From NCBI GenBank assembly GCA_963281255.1, contig OY725492.1, positions 4,715,571-4,779,570 on the forward strand: a DNA stretch of 64,000 nucleotides. The letters are read 5' to 3'. The translations under genes were made by a program, and so were the position numbers. How positions within the stretch are numbered: position 1 is the stretch's first letter; each line of letters starts with the position of its first letter. Below the pieces are notes generated by a model. It did no database searches. It worked only from the letters and a program-made list of their open reading frames with translations, and was not told the DNA's origin. This document shows, piece after piece, positions 1 to 10,262 of this stretch. The stretch comes from Aphrocallistes beatrix (Eukaryota; Porifera; Hexactinellida; Sceptrulophora; Aphrocallistidae).

Positions 1-324
1 TTGAGAAGTGCATTCAGCGCTTTTTGGCTCTGGAAGAGAAGCGAACATCTGCTTCAGCGAGTCCAGATCAGCTGATATGTGAGAAATGGCGACTATCAAC
101 TCCTGAAAGAAATGGAAAATGCATAGTCAGGAAATTCAAATTGGAGACATATCTAAATTTAGAACAGAACTGACTCTGCATTTCAAGAGATTGGTGGCTA
201 ACTCGTGAGTGCCACTTTCCGCTCCCGCTTGGTGGTCGCTGGTGTGCTGGAGTGTGAGAGTGTCTAGCGCCTTCCTCAGGTGTCTGTTCTCTGCCAGATA
301 ATTCTCCTCTGGATCACTAGCCAT
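1..324 (-). CDS. 5' end of an unrecognised coiled-coil protein (two exons, partial)
   Basis: I do not recognise the family. Exon 1 runs from an ATG at 324-322 down to 175 (50 codons) and ends at a GTCAGT donor (174-169). A 72-nt intron ends in CTTTCAG (109-103), and exon 2 continues from 102 to the window edge in phase 0 with no stop. The 84 visible residues are polar and leucine-rich (for example ENRHLRKALDTLTL, and later SADLDSLKQMF), which suggests a coiled coil. The first ATG has acidic residues after it and no signal peptide. The rest of the gene lies left of the window, so function and length cannot be judged. The splice model is inferred from frame and junction sequence only. Confidence 0.5.
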
Positions 325-466
325 GCCTAACTACCACTGGAATGCAAACATTCAGTTCATTTGTACGTAAGCCATCATGTAGAGAAGTTCAAGACCATTC
401 ATACCAATGAAATATGCCATAAGTGCTACGTGACAAAGTTCCGGAGATTTTACTTCTTTTCCTATC

Positions 467-587
467 CAGTGGTTCCCAATCTGGGGTCCATGGACCCCTT
501 AGTGGTCCACAGAGGCTATCAGAGGATCCACAGAATATAAGAACATTGTTATAGGAGGTCCACAGTCAAAAAATTTTAAAACTACTG
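467..587. mobile_element. hAT-like miniature element (CAGTGGTTCCCAA family)
   Basis: The left end reads CAGTGGTTCCCAATCTGGGG and the right end ACTACTG after a run of A/T. The body repeats the ggtcca/tggacc and gtccacag words of the larger element whose ends lie at 59919 and 61082. This is a short, diverged non-autonomous copy; the 8 bases on each side match only partly as a target duplication. Confidence 0.55.
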
Positions 588-2090
588 TCTTATGTCACTC
601 ATATCGGTTTGTTTCTAAGCTCAACCATTCGAATGCAAACTAGGTGGATTCGACAACGAATGGGATAGGAAGATTAGAGTATACTCTGTCTCATTCTCGG
701 TGGAGCAGATTAGTGAGGACAGTGAGTCGGAATGATGGCTTGAAAGAGGGTAGGGGAATGGCCAATGGAACGGTTAGATTCCACTGCCACTCCTCTCCAG
801 ATTCCTCATTGGTCAGTTAATGTTCCAGTCAGATAGTGGAGACAGAAAAACAGATGTCAAGACCTCAGTCAAAATATACTTTTATAACATGATTAGCTGG
901 CCTATTAATATTATAGAGACTTTGACGAAATTTGAAGGTTTCTAAAAATTATTAGAAACAATAAAAATTCCAAGGTTTTGCCATTAAAGTTATGCAGGTA
1001 TTTGAAAATAGATATCATGATGGGAATGCTAACAGTACCTCGCTAATATGAATCCTCTATTGGATTTCAAACGGTTCGAAAGAGCTAGTGTTGGGGTATC
1101 ATACAGCTTAGTCATCCTAATACTAATCTCATACATTCATAAGCCTAAATCGATAAATAGCATTAAGATGTGAGATATTGCACATTTTGCGCCTCAAACA
1201 CGATCGGACTCAATATAATACGCTTTAAGGCGCGTTTCGCGCTCATAGTACTTCATTGTCATCAGAATATACGAATTGGAGAACTATATGCATACATTGT
1301 ACAGTATTAGACAGCGATGATTGCAATGAAAAGACTATTTAAAAGATATAGTCAAACTGTTGTTGTTGTTTTTCATATTTCATATCTTAGGCGACATAAA
1401 AAACAGACAAAAAGAACGGAGTAATAATACCTGACTTCGACTATAATTACTAAATGACAAGAAGTATGTATAAATAAAATAAGTATGATTCTGTAGATTG
1501 AATGATATTTATATGTGCAAAGTATACTAATGAATGAATGTGTCTACTCGTCCAAGCTAGGATGAAGAACCACACAAAGTGGATAGTAAGCAATACTTAA
1601 TATTAATGAATATCTCAATCATTGATCAATCAGCTGATCAAGTAACAATGTGGATATATCCATAGAGAACAACAGAAGGTATTCAATGCCAAATTTGTAA
1701 GTTGGCTAACCACATAGCGCATTAAGCATATTGGTATTTCCATTATTCTTTAAAGCACATTATCTAAATATTTTAAGACCGTTGATCAAAATATTGCGAT
1801 AATGTCAGACGTATCTTACAATTACTACTTAGCGCTTGCAAATTATGATGCTAATTATAGAAATACACGTTATACTAGCAACCAAGGTTCATCTCAGGAA
1901 TGTTGCATTATTTCTACTTCAAGTCTTCCCCGGTCAAAATGGAAACCATATAATTGTGGGTCCGTACTATAAATAGACAAGACTCCTTGTATATTTCGGG
2001 TTTTAATTCATTCTACTCTGCCAGCTTTCAAATGAGATACATTAACAGCTGTGCTCGTCCTAGACACAAACAGTGTGACTTCAATCAAGA
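588..2090. other. intergenic DNA, no gene seen
   Basis: AT-rich DNA with no open frame longer than about 60 codons and no recognisable RNA gene. The palindrome ATCAGCTGAT near 1630 is a word that recurs elsewhere in the window. Confidence 0.5.
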
Positions 2091-2361
2091 TCATGAGATG
2101 GCTATCCTAATCCTCCTGAATAGGAGATAGACAATGTAACATAATGGAATGTTACTATGCTGTATTTGTATAGAATTTATCAACTCGAGTTTACATTGCA
2201 AAGCTGCACTTCAAAGTATTTATTGAACAAATATTTCTATCAAATAATTGATTTTGAGTATGTATGTATTTTAGATGTATGATTGATTACTGGAAACTGA
2301 CAGTATAGCATCGACCAGGGACAGCCTTATGAGAAAGGAGAGTTAACTTATCCATGGAGGT

Positions 2362-2457
2362 AGTATGGCATTCTTAAGTTACATATATAATACAGATTGC
2401 TACTTGTAGTTAAAGTATTATATTTCTATTCGACACAAACTCGCCTAAATCCAATCA
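2362..2457 (+). promoter_or_regulatory. conserved 5' leader/promoter of NHL gene A
   Basis: About 96 bases ending at the ATG are almost identical in all four NHL genes. They include a TATA-like ACATATATAATACAG about 75 bases before the start and a constant TTCTATTCGACACAAACTCG block just before it. Copies lie at 5027-5122, 17580-17674 and 22376-22472. The two right-hand copies have TTTCTTAG where the left pair has CTACTTGTAG. Conservation outside the coding region, with TATA-like spacing, suggests a shared core promoter and leader. Confidence 0.6.
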
Positions 2458-3693
2458 ATGGCAACCAATATTCAAGATGTCGCCCCTTACGACACAATCG
2501 AGCATTTCGATCGCATCGCCGCTCTAATCCAACAAACCTTCAATGTCCTGATTGAGCAGCTGATCAAGAGGAGGGACACTCTCTGTCAAGAAGTGGCACA
2601 ACTCCGAGATGATTTTCACAATAAAGAATCCGCTCGTGTGGCTGCGATTAAAGAGTTGGAAAGAACTCAGCAAATGCAACAAATGAGCTTAAAGAGTAAC
2701 ATTAACCTCCCCGTTCACGAACAAGCAGGTCTCATGTTCCAAGAAGCGAAGCAAAAGCTGTGTGTTCCCACCCCACTCCCCAACCTCTCCTTTTCCTGTC
2801 CCACCCTCTCCCTCCTTCAATCTCAGATAGAGCAGTTTGGGGAGGTAGTTCAGCTGAAAGCACCGAAATACTCTGAAAAGAAACAACCTATCCTAACCGC
2901 TGGGAAGAAAGGGACAGGCGAGAAAGAGCTTAATGGTATTGGACTGTCACTAGATGAAGTTAATGAGAAGGTGTATATAGCGGATTTTAACAACCATCGC
3001 GTACAGGTACTGTCCTTCCAAGGAGAGTTCCTATCTCACTTTGGAGAAGAAGTACTAGCCAATCCTTGGGGAATATCAGTCAATGATGATTACATCTTCG
3101 TTACAGACTTTGCTAGTCACACGCTATTCCAGTTCTGTAAGAACAGCCACCAACTACTCAACAGAGCTGGTGGTGAGGGGAAGAATGAAGGACAGCTGTC
3201 TATTCCAGGAGGATTAAGTGTGGACTGGAATGGAGACGTGTTTGTAGCTGACCAATCGAACAACAGAGTATCAGTGTTCTCTAGCCTCCTACACTACAAG
3301 CACACTATCGGACAAGGATCGCTATCTGGACCTAAAGACGTAGAACTAACAACAGATAAAGTGGTAGTACTAGACTGGAGTCCCAATTGCATCCACTTCT
3401 TCTCCAGAAGTGGAGACCTCCTTACCTCCTGCGTGTCTCAGGGAGAAGGACAGGAATGTTTGGTATGTAAACCTTGCTTCTTCTGTCTGGATTGTGAGCA
3501 GAATATTCTCGTTAGTGACTGTTTTCACCATTTGATCAAGATTCTCTCTAACTCTGGGGAGCTACTACACACCATTGGAAGGAAAGGGGAAGGAAAAGGA
3601 GAATTAACTTATCCAGTTGGTATTGGCGTTTCTAAATCTGGAATTTTGTTTGTTTTGTCTGAGAATCCTAACTATTCTCTACAAATATTTTAA
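2458..3693 (+). CDS. coiled-coil + NHL-repeat propeller protein, copy A (411 aa)
   Basis: Single open frame with ATG in the context CAATCAATGG, the same as its paralogues. Residues about 10-85 are charged and predicted coiled coil (LIEQLIKRRDTLCQEVAQL). A linker follows, then from about residue 140 to the end there are six NHL-type units, each with a P-x-G/D step and a VAD/VTD/VSD strand end (for example VYIADFNNHRVQVL and VFVADQSNNRVSVF), as in a six-bladed beta propeller. There is no RING, B-box or signal peptide, so it resembles only the back half of a TRIM-NHL protein and is probably cytoplasmic. NHL propellers in TRIM/Brat proteins bind RNA or protein; the ligand here is unknown. It forms a tandem pair with copy B (about 1.9 kb duplicated unit). 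Confidence 0.9.
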   Translation: MATNIQDVAPYDTIEHFDRIAALIQQTFNVLIEQLIKRRDTLCQEVAQLRDDFHNKESARVAAIKELERTQQMQQMSLKSNINLPVHEQAGLMFQEAKQKLCVPTPLPNLSFSCPTLSLLQSQIEQFGEVVQLKAPKYSEKKQPILTAGKKGTGEKELNGIGLSLDEVNEKVYIADFNNHRVQVLSFQGEFLSHFGEEVLANPWGISVNDDYIFVTDFASHTLFQFCKNSHQLLNRAGGEGKNEGQLSIPGGLSVDWNGDVFVADQSNNRVSVFSSLLHYKHTIGQGSLSGPKDVELTTDKVVVLDWSPNCIHFFSRSGDLLTSCVSQGEGQECLVCKPCFFCLDCEQNILVSDCFHHLIKILSNSGELLHTIGRKGEGKGELTYPVGIGVSKSGILFVLSENPNYSLQIF

Positions 3694-3818
3694 GCAATTT
3701 GTTGTGATATTTTATTTTAGTTTACTCTTCTGATTCTTTTTTTTTTCTAATAATAGATCATTAAACTTTGCCCTTTCAAATTTTTTTAATTTACGTTTTC
3801 AAATTATTTCCTGATTTA

Positions 3819-3876
3819 GGACATAACTGACAGTGACGTGATAGACTCGTGTGTCTATCGAGTACAGCTGTACTTT
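3819..3876 (+). promoter_or_regulatory. conserved 3' flank element with two inverted repeats, gene A
   Basis: About 130 bases after the stop, all four NHL genes carry GACATAACTGACAGTGACG, then a short inverted repeat (GATAGAC/GTCTATC around TCGT) and then a 14-base palindrome AGTACAGCTGTACT. Copy A has two extra bases in the first loop. In gene C the palindrome is AGTGCAGCTGCACT, changed symmetrically on both arms. It may act as a 3' UTR structure or a dimeric binding site. Confidence 0.5.
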
Positions 3877-3883
3877 ACAAGAA

Positions 3884-4439
3884 AGACCAAATATGTCGAT
3901 TTCAAACGGTTAAATAAAAAATCAAATCAATTCCTATTTATCTGTGTCTGAAAGGAATTTAGTAGTTTAAGAGTCTAAGTCAAATATTTGATTCTTCACT
4001 TGATGGTGTTCATTTCGTCATTTCCTTTTCCCGTATTAGTCTAGTTTAGTACTCAGTCTATCTATTTGTTTGTTTTCAAACTGTGAGGATTGTGCTACTC
4101 TGCAACCTCTCAAACACAGTACAACACATGTTGAAGACTATTATAGTTAGGCTGGAATAAGAGCTGATTTGAGGATAGATGCTAACATAACTATACACTA
4201 GCTAATCATGAATTTTCTCAATAAAACCGCGAATGGCGAGGACTGTCTGTAGGAATTAAAGTGGATTCTCATTAGAATCCTATTGTGTGACATCTCTACG
4301 GTTTGTGTAGGTCGCTTCTACCTCTGAACACGATGCTAGAGCTCCACAAAGCTAGAGAAACCAGGGAGATGAGGAGCTAGCGGAGGAACTGAAAGGACTC
4401 AGAGCATGCTCCATCTACAGAGTTGGTAGCAGAAGTTGA
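3884..4439. other. intergenic DNA between NHL genes A and B
   Basis: Contains the decayed 3' flank of gene A (the same ggaatttagtagtttaag block follows genes B and D). I see no gene here. Confidence 0.4.
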
Positions 4440-4802
4440 GTGACACAAGCTAGAAGAGAGGCAGCAGATATTGGAAGAGATGCGATGTACTTCAAGACGG
4501 CTGGCATTCAAGCAAAAGCGGTGAGTGCGGCGAAAGATTTGGTTTTGACCTTAAAGAGGTATCCTGATGATATTCAAATTGAGAACCTCCTCACACTGAC
4601 ATTTCTCCAATGGACGATACGAATAAACAAATGGCGACTCAGGTTAAACAAGTCAAGATGTTCCAAGAGATTCATTTCTCTCCAAAACTACACCGATGAA
4701 CCAAGAAAAGCAGACCTGTGTTCCACCGGTACATCAGCACTCGTAGCTCTCACTGATTCGAGGAAGAAATTATCTATCCTAATCCTCCTGAATAGGAGAT
4801 AG
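4440..4802 (+). other. unrecognised open frame of uncertain status
   Basis: A 120-codon frame with a non-ATG first codon sits just upstream of the duplicated leader of NHL gene B. It contains a helical, charged stretch (AADIGRDAMYFKTAGIQAKA) followed by a less protein-like tail. The last part (from about 4771) is shared DNA with the region upstream of gene A (about 2096), so it is not specific to this frame. A GTGAGT at about 4520 could be a donor. It could be an exon or relic of a broken gene. I cannot name a family and would not rely on it. Confidence 0.2.
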
Positions 4803-5026
4803 ACAATGTAACATAATGGAATGTTACTATGCTGTATTTGTATAGAATTTATCAACTCGAGTTTACATTGCAAAGCTGCACTTCAAAGTATTTATTAAAC
4901 AAATATTTCTATCAAATAATTGATTTTGAGCATGTATGTATTTAGATGTATGAACTGGAAACTGACAGTATAGCATCGACCAGGGACAGCTTTATGAGAA
5001 AGGAGAGTTAACTTATCCATGGAGGT

Positions 5027-5122
5027 AGTATGGCATTCTTAAGTTACATATATAATACAGATTGCTACTTGTAGTTAAAGTATTATATTTCTATTCGACA
5101 CAAACTCGCCAAAATCCAATCA
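5027..5122 (+). promoter_or_regulatory. conserved 5' leader/promoter of NHL gene B
   Basis: Near-identical to the leader of gene A, including the TATA-like ACATATATAATACAG and the block before the ATG. The regulatory flank stays intact although the coding region is broken. Confidence 0.55.
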
Positions 5123-6329
5123 ATGGCAACCAATATTCAAGATGTCGCCCCTTACGACACAATCGAGCATTTCGATCGCATCGCCGCTCTAATCCAACAA
5201 ACCTTCAATATCCTGATTGAGCAGCTGATCAAGAGGAGGGACACTCTCTGTCAAGAAGTGGCACAACTCCGAGATGATTTTCACAGTAAAGAATCCGCTC
5301 GCGTGGCTGCGATTGAAGAGTTGGAGAGAACTCAGCAACAAATAAGTATGAAGAGTAATATTAACCTCCCCGTACAAGAACAAGCAGTTTCCGTGTTCCA
5401 AGCTGTGTGTTCCCACCCCACTCCCCAACCTCTCCTTCTCCTGTCCCACCCTCTCCCTCCTTCAATCTCAGATAGAGCAGTTCGGGGAGGTAGTCCAACT
5501 GAAAGCACCGAAATACTCTGAGAAGAAACAGCCCATCCTAACCGCTGGGAAGAAAGGGGAAGGTAAGAAAGAGCTTGATGGCCGTGGACTGTCACTAGAT
5601 GTAGTTAATGAGAAGGTGTATATAGCGGATACATACAACTATCGGATCCAGGTACTGTCCTTCCAAGGAGAGTTCCTATCTCACTTTGGAGAGGAAGTAT
5701 TAATCAGGCCTTGGGGAATATCAGTCAGTGATGATCATATCTTCGTTACAGACTGGGATAGTCACACGCTATTCCAGTTCTGTAAGAACAGCCACCAACT
5801 ACTCAACAGAGCTGGTGGTGAGGGGAGGAATGAAGGACAGCTGTCTAATCCACTGGGATTAAGTGTGGACTGGAATGGAGACGTGTTTGTAGCTGACCAA
5901 AACAGAGTATCAGTGTTCTCTAACCTCCTACACTACAAGCACACTATCGGACAAGGATCACTATTTCAACCTACTGACGTAAAACTAACGACAGATAAAG
6001 TGGTGGTACTAGACTTAAGTCCTAACTGCATCCACTTCTTCTCCAGAAGTGGAGACCTCCTTACCTCCTGCGTGTCTCAGGGAAGAGGACAGGAATGTTT
6101 ATATGATCCTTACTTCTTCTGTCTGGACTGTGAGCAGAATATCCTCGTTACTGACTGCTACCTCCATGTGATCAAGATACTCTCTAACTCCGGGGAGCTA
6201 CTACACACCATTGAAAAGAAAGGGAAAGGAAAAGGAGAATTCATTAGGCCATATGGTATTGCCATTTCTAAATCTGGAATTTTGTTTGTTTTGTCACATA
6301 ATCCTGACTATTCTCTACAACTATTTTAA
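5123..6329 (+). pseudogene. NHL-repeat gene copy B, frameshifted by a 14-base deletion
   Basis: Close paralogue of genes A, C and D. At about 5400 the 14 bases GAAGCGAAGCAAAA present in gene A after TTCCAA are missing, which shifts the frame. The first open part (5123-5521) therefore ends after about 93 true residues plus a nonsense tail. The correct frame resumes right after the deletion and stays open to the stop at 6329, covering all six propeller units. A 6-base in-frame loss also shortens blade 3 (ADQNRVS instead of ADQxNNRVS). Leader and 3' element are intact, so the loss may be recent, allelic or an assembly error. As written it cannot make a full-length protein. Confidence 0.8.
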
Positions 6330-6445
6330 GCAATTTGTTGTTGTATTTTATTTTCGTAAGTTTACTCTTCTGATTCTTGTTTTCATTTCTAATAATAAAT
6401 CATTAAACTTTGTTTATTTACGTTTTCAAATTATTTCCTGATTTA

Positions 6446-6501
6446 GGACATAACTGACAGTGACGTGATAGACTCGTGTCTATCGAATACAGCTGTACTT
6501 T
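6446..6501 (+). promoter_or_regulatory. conserved 3' flank element, gene B
   Basis: Same element as after gene A. The first inverted repeat (GATAGAC TCGT GTCTATC) is intact. The second palindrome has one mismatch (AATACAGCTGTACT), which fits relaxed constraint next to a broken gene. Confidence 0.45.
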
Positions 6502-7509
6502 ACAAGAAAGCCCAAATATGTCAGTCATGACAGTTTAATCAAAAGTTTAATCTATTCCTATACATCTGAGTCTGAAAGGAATTTAGTAGTTTAAGAGTCT
6601 ATGTCAAATATTTGATTCTTCACCTGATGGTGTTCATTCAGTCATTTCCTTTTTCCCGTATTTGTCAATACTAGATTAAGTTTTCACAGATAAATTGGTA
6701 AGAAGAGCCAATAGACACAACTAGCCTTTCGAAATAATTTTACTCAGTAGAGATGTCCGTGTAAGATGCTTTGAAGGTTTGATGCTAGCACTCGTCAGTA
6801 TAATTTGTAATAACAACCTACTACGAGTTAGTTAAACGATGAGAAGATAGACCAAACTTTCAATCATTAAATTCCCCTAAATCTACCGTACTTTTGAACA
6901 ACAACCAGTATCATACTATTTCACAAGTTGGTTTCCATTGCACTCTATTATTTAACTTCTGCGAAAGCAGGGTTCTCAACGAGAGAAAGGAAGCTAAGAA
7001 TAGATTAAGTTCACGCCATTCCAGCTAAAAATATACTGCTGATTTATTCACCACCACAAAGATGCTTAAGTAAATAGAAAAATTTAGAGATTCAAGGTAA
7101 TTTTGAAAATGTTGCATTATTTCTAAGCTGAAACTTCCCATATTTTTTGATTTTTTAAAATTAACCATTCTTAATTAACCATTCAATCGATTGAAGGGGA
7201 GTGTCGAATCTAGCAAACCTCTTATTTCTATATAATAATTGCTGAATATCAATATAAATAATATGATCCTATTTTTGCACTTTTGACATTAATCCATATT
7301 TCATACAAAGCTAAGCCATTTAGTACATAATTAAGAAATTTAATACTATGCTTGTTGCACAACACATAGAAGAAATTGAGAACGAAAGAGTAAGCTAATA
7401 TAGCGAATACAAGTCATGACCATGAAACACTACAAAAGTATTCTATAAATGTTTGCTGCATTTATCGAATGGAGCATTGTCACACTTTATAAATAGCATT
7501 ATAGCCAAG
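6502..7509. other. intergenic DNA, no gene seen
   Basis: Includes the remaining shared 3' flank of NHL gene B up to about 6660. The later part is AT-rich and contains a block (aatatgatcctatttttgcac, about 7259) that recurs near 13890 and 19770 downstream of other ISG12-like genes, as part of their duplicated unit. Confidence 0.4.
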
Positions 7510-8391
7510 CTAGAACTCGCATGGAGGCACACTACTATCTGAACGATAGAAATAACTAAGAGCACTGCCTCCAGCTTTAGCTCCGATAGCAGTAGCAGCT
7601 CCAGTTGCACCGACAATTTGAGCGATAGTGAACAACGATCCGGCAGCTGTATTGTGTGTCATGATAGCAGCTACTATGCTTCCTGCAGTGACTCCTGCTG
7701 TTCCAAATCCAACTGCTGAGAGTGTAACAGGCACTAATAATGCACCAGCGATAGTACTGCCTCCAACAACAAGAGTACTGACTCCAAGTCCAATTTTTGC
7801 ACCGATGTCAGCTGCAGCTCTAATAGCACCGATACTCTGAGCGATAGCTGACAAAGATCCAGCAACTGTGAAAAGTGTCTGGATAGCAGCTGCTATGCTT
7901 CCTGCAGTGACTCCTTCTGCTCCCAACCCAACTGCTGATAGTGCAAGAGGAGCTAATAATGCAACAGCGGCAGTGCCACCTACAACAACAAGACCACAAA
8001 CTCCAAATCCAACTCCAGCTCCAACAACGTTTGCTCCGATGCTAGCTGCAGCTTCAGTAGCACCAACACCTTTAAGGATTGCGAACAAAGATCCAGCAAC
8101 TGTAGTGGCTGTCTGGACAGCAGCTGCTATACTTTCTGGAGTGGCTCCTGCTGCTCCGAATCCAATTTTTGCTCCGATGCCAGCTGTAGCTCTAATAGCA
8201 CCAATACTCTGAGCGATAGCTAACACAGACCCTGTAGCTATAGTAGATGCCTGGATAGCAGCTGCTATGCTTCCTGCAGTGATTCCTGCTGCTCCCAATC
8301 CAACTGCTGATGGTGCAGCAGGAGCTAAAAGTTTACCAGCGAGAGTACCGCTTCCGATAAGAAGGGGTGTCCAAACTGCCAAAAGTTCCAT
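7510..8391 (-). CDS. ISG12/IFI6-like multi-unit membrane protein 1 (293 aa)
   Basis: Very hydrophobic, made mainly of Gly, Ala, Ile and Val. It is built from repeated ISG12 (Ifi-6-16 family) units of the form ALLxPxxLSAVGxGxAGxxAGSIAAAIQ...AGSLxAIxQSIGA. I count three full units and one shortened unit (around residues 75-115) that lacks its first hydrophobic segment. Vertebrate ISG12 proteins have one unit of about 80-120 aa and sit in mitochondrial or ER membranes, where several promote or inhibit apoptosis; a multi-unit protein is unusual. The ATG is chosen because the bases around it (TCTAGTATAAATGG, - strand) match the other family members. The tail ends in a polar stretch (YFYRSDSSVPPCEF). 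Confidence 0.85.
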   Translation of the reverse strand: MELLAVWTPLLIGSGTLAGKLLAPAAPSAVGLGAAGITAGSIAAAIQASTIATGSVLAIAQSIGAIRATAGIGAKIGFGAAGATPESIAAAVQTATTVAGSLFAILKGVGATEAAASIGANVVGAGVGFGVCGLVVVGGTAAVALLAPLALSAVGLGAEGVTAGSIAAAIQTLFTVAGSLSAIAQSIGAIRAAADIGAKIGLGVSTLVVGGSTIAGALLVPVTLSAVGFGTAGVTAGSIVAAIMTHNTAAGSLFTIAQIVGATGAATAIGAKAGGSALSYFYRSDSSVPPCEF

Positions 8392-8470
8392 TTATACTAG
8401 AGGATCTATATGAAGTAAGTAATGATTAGTTCAATAAATAGTACTCAAGGGAGATATTTTGGGAAGAAGC
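8392..8470 (-). promoter_or_regulatory. conserved 5' leader of ISG12-like genes
   Basis: Upstream of the ATG (- strand) a leader of the form CTATTTAT-GAAC-TAATCATTACTT-CTTCATATAGAT-CTCTAGTATAA is shared with the genes starting at 10262, 14350, 16478 and 20336. The CTATTTATAG core about 45-50 bases before the ATG could be a TATA box, or the 3' end of a leader intron, since the same word is a splice acceptor elsewhere in this window. The sequence cannot decide between them. Confidence 0.45.
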
Positions 8471-8518
8471 ATATTAAGTCATGATCTTCCATTGTTTTTC
8501 CTCTTCCAATTATTATAC

Positions 8519-9465
8519 ATATAAAATATTTGATTGTATTTATTGTATAATGCACACTCACTAATGTTTTTATTCCAAAACAATTGTATTATAAGAGTAG
8601 AATTGTATTAATTAGCACAACGACATCTTACATAATAAAGCTCAATGCTTTGCTTTCGTTTGTTTATCCGAGTTGATTGAAGGACTGGGAGGTGCTAGAA
8701 ATGTGAAATTTGGCGTACAGACAAATAATAATTAGAGTAGAAATTCGTGTTTGTAATATATTATGTTGAGTAATTTTGTCATCAGGGAAAGAAAGCTCCA
8801 GATTTTAATAATAATGATTCAGTGCTAAAACACATAATCTAGCTGCAGGTATAGTGATACTTATTTGAATCTAGGTAGTTCAGGAATATTCTGGAGAGAT
8901 GCACCACTACACATTTTAAAACTGTGATTCTATTCTATTATAGCGATTTATAAAATCACAATGCGTATATACGAATAGAATAGTACGTTGCACACTAAAA
9001 ATACTAATGTTTAAAGGCTTCTATCAATCTGTTAGCTGAGTGGAAGGCAGATTTAAGAAAAGTGTATATTCTATTTATAATATTACACAAAGCTATGCTA
9101 TGTCTAAACTCGATTAAAAGGACTGATAGTACGAAATGCTTGCTTTCCAATTGGGATAGTGTAAGTCTAAAGTTCATCAAATTGTAAACATGATTTCTCT
9201 CAAAGATATTAGGTTTAGAACCAAGCAAACAACTTCTAGAATAGAAATGCTTGTCCTCAACTAAAACTTTGTCCCCGAATCAAAATTTCTAAAGTTTTAC
9301 AAGTACAGTATAGTATTTCTTGTTTATAGAACCATAGCCTACTCAAAATCAGACCTGGTATTAAAGAACCATGGATGAAGTAGTGGACGAGAATTTAAAT
9401 TATTAAAAAGCTATTTGCTTTGCTTATAAGCTATTTATGCCCAAAACTTCCATTTTGAATGCCCT
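8519..9465. repeat. duplicated non-coding block, copy 1
   Basis: About 0.93 kb nearly identical to 11439-12372, in the same orientation. It lies between ISG12-like genes 1 and 2 and holds no convincing gene. The small shared frame at 9004-9228 starts with a non-ATG codon and shows no family features. Confidence 0.75.
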
Positions 9466-9953
9466 AAAATGAGTATTTCCCGATGTATTCCGATATTCAT
9501 ATTTCATGTTCCTTCGAGTCACTTCCTGGAGCTGCACTATCGGTCTGTCGACTGACATTTTTTCATATTACCCAAAGATCAGAACCAAATTATTGCCGAT
9601 GTCTCTAGATATGAATATAATTTACCTCTACAACCTTTTTATGTTTGATGGAAATTAGGGAAGCAATGGACCCACATTCTCAATTTGAGCGGCGGCATAC
9701 GACACATTTCACCACAAACTTTGACCTGTATGTTGTAGTCCAAGTTTCTAAATGGGGCAAATTCTCACAAAATCGATCGGAATATTCTATATACAACAAA
9801 CATGTACCATTTAATAACTATTATAGGAGTCGTGGGAAAAATATACTTATTGTGCTTGGGGCAAATAATATGCCCCACCCTGTATATGCATCTAGAACAT
9901 TGTCATACTTTAAGTAACAAGAGCTAAAACACATAAAAGATTCACTGTATATA
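9466..9953. other. intergenic DNA with transposon-like debris
   Basis: The stretch ending CACCCTGTATATGCATC near 9880-9893 resembles the terminal part of small DNA transposons. No gene seen. Confidence 0.3.
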
Positions 9954-10262
9954 TTAACAACAGATATAAGTTAATCTACGAATCAATTTGAATATCCCTA
10001 GAGTAGCACTAAGAAGAACACTGGCTGCAAATCCAATTTTAACTCCGATAGCAGCTGCAGCTCCAGTAGCACCAATACTTTGAAGGATAGCGAACAGAGA
10101 TCCAGCAGCTATAAAAGGTGTCTGGAAAAAAGCTGCTATGCTTCCTGCAATGATCCCTGCTGGTCCAAATCCAATTGCTGTTAGTAAAACTGGAACTAGA
10201 CATGTACCAGCGATAGCACAGCAACCGACAAGAAGAGGTATACAGAGTAAACAAAGTACCAT
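9954..10262 (-). CDS. ISG12/IFI6-like protein 2 (102 aa, single unit)
   Basis: One classic ISG12 unit: a hydrophobic lead (VLCLLCIPLLVGCCAIAG), then LTAIGFGPAGIIAGSIAA and AGSLFAILQSIGATGAAA, and a short basic tail (KLIRRLTY). The open frame continues 22 codons upstream, but the ATG at 10262-10260 is preferred because the leader TCTAGTATAC-ATGG lines up with the other members. Length is typical of vertebrate ISG12 proteins. The first half is unusually rich in Cys (five in the first 20 residues). Predicted to be an intracellular membrane protein; role inferred from family only. Confidence 0.85.
   Translation of the reverse strand: MVLCLLCIPLLVGCCAIAGTCLVPVLLTAIGFGPAGIIAGSIAAFFQTPFIAAGSLFAILQSIGATGAAAAIGVKIGFAASVLLSATLGIFKLIRRLTYICC

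Noticed and set aside
7628..8212. Open frames on the + strand across ISG12-like gene 1
   Set aside because: Complement of a repetitive Ala/Gly coding sequence; composition (Pro/Ala/Thr) follows from the true - strand gene.
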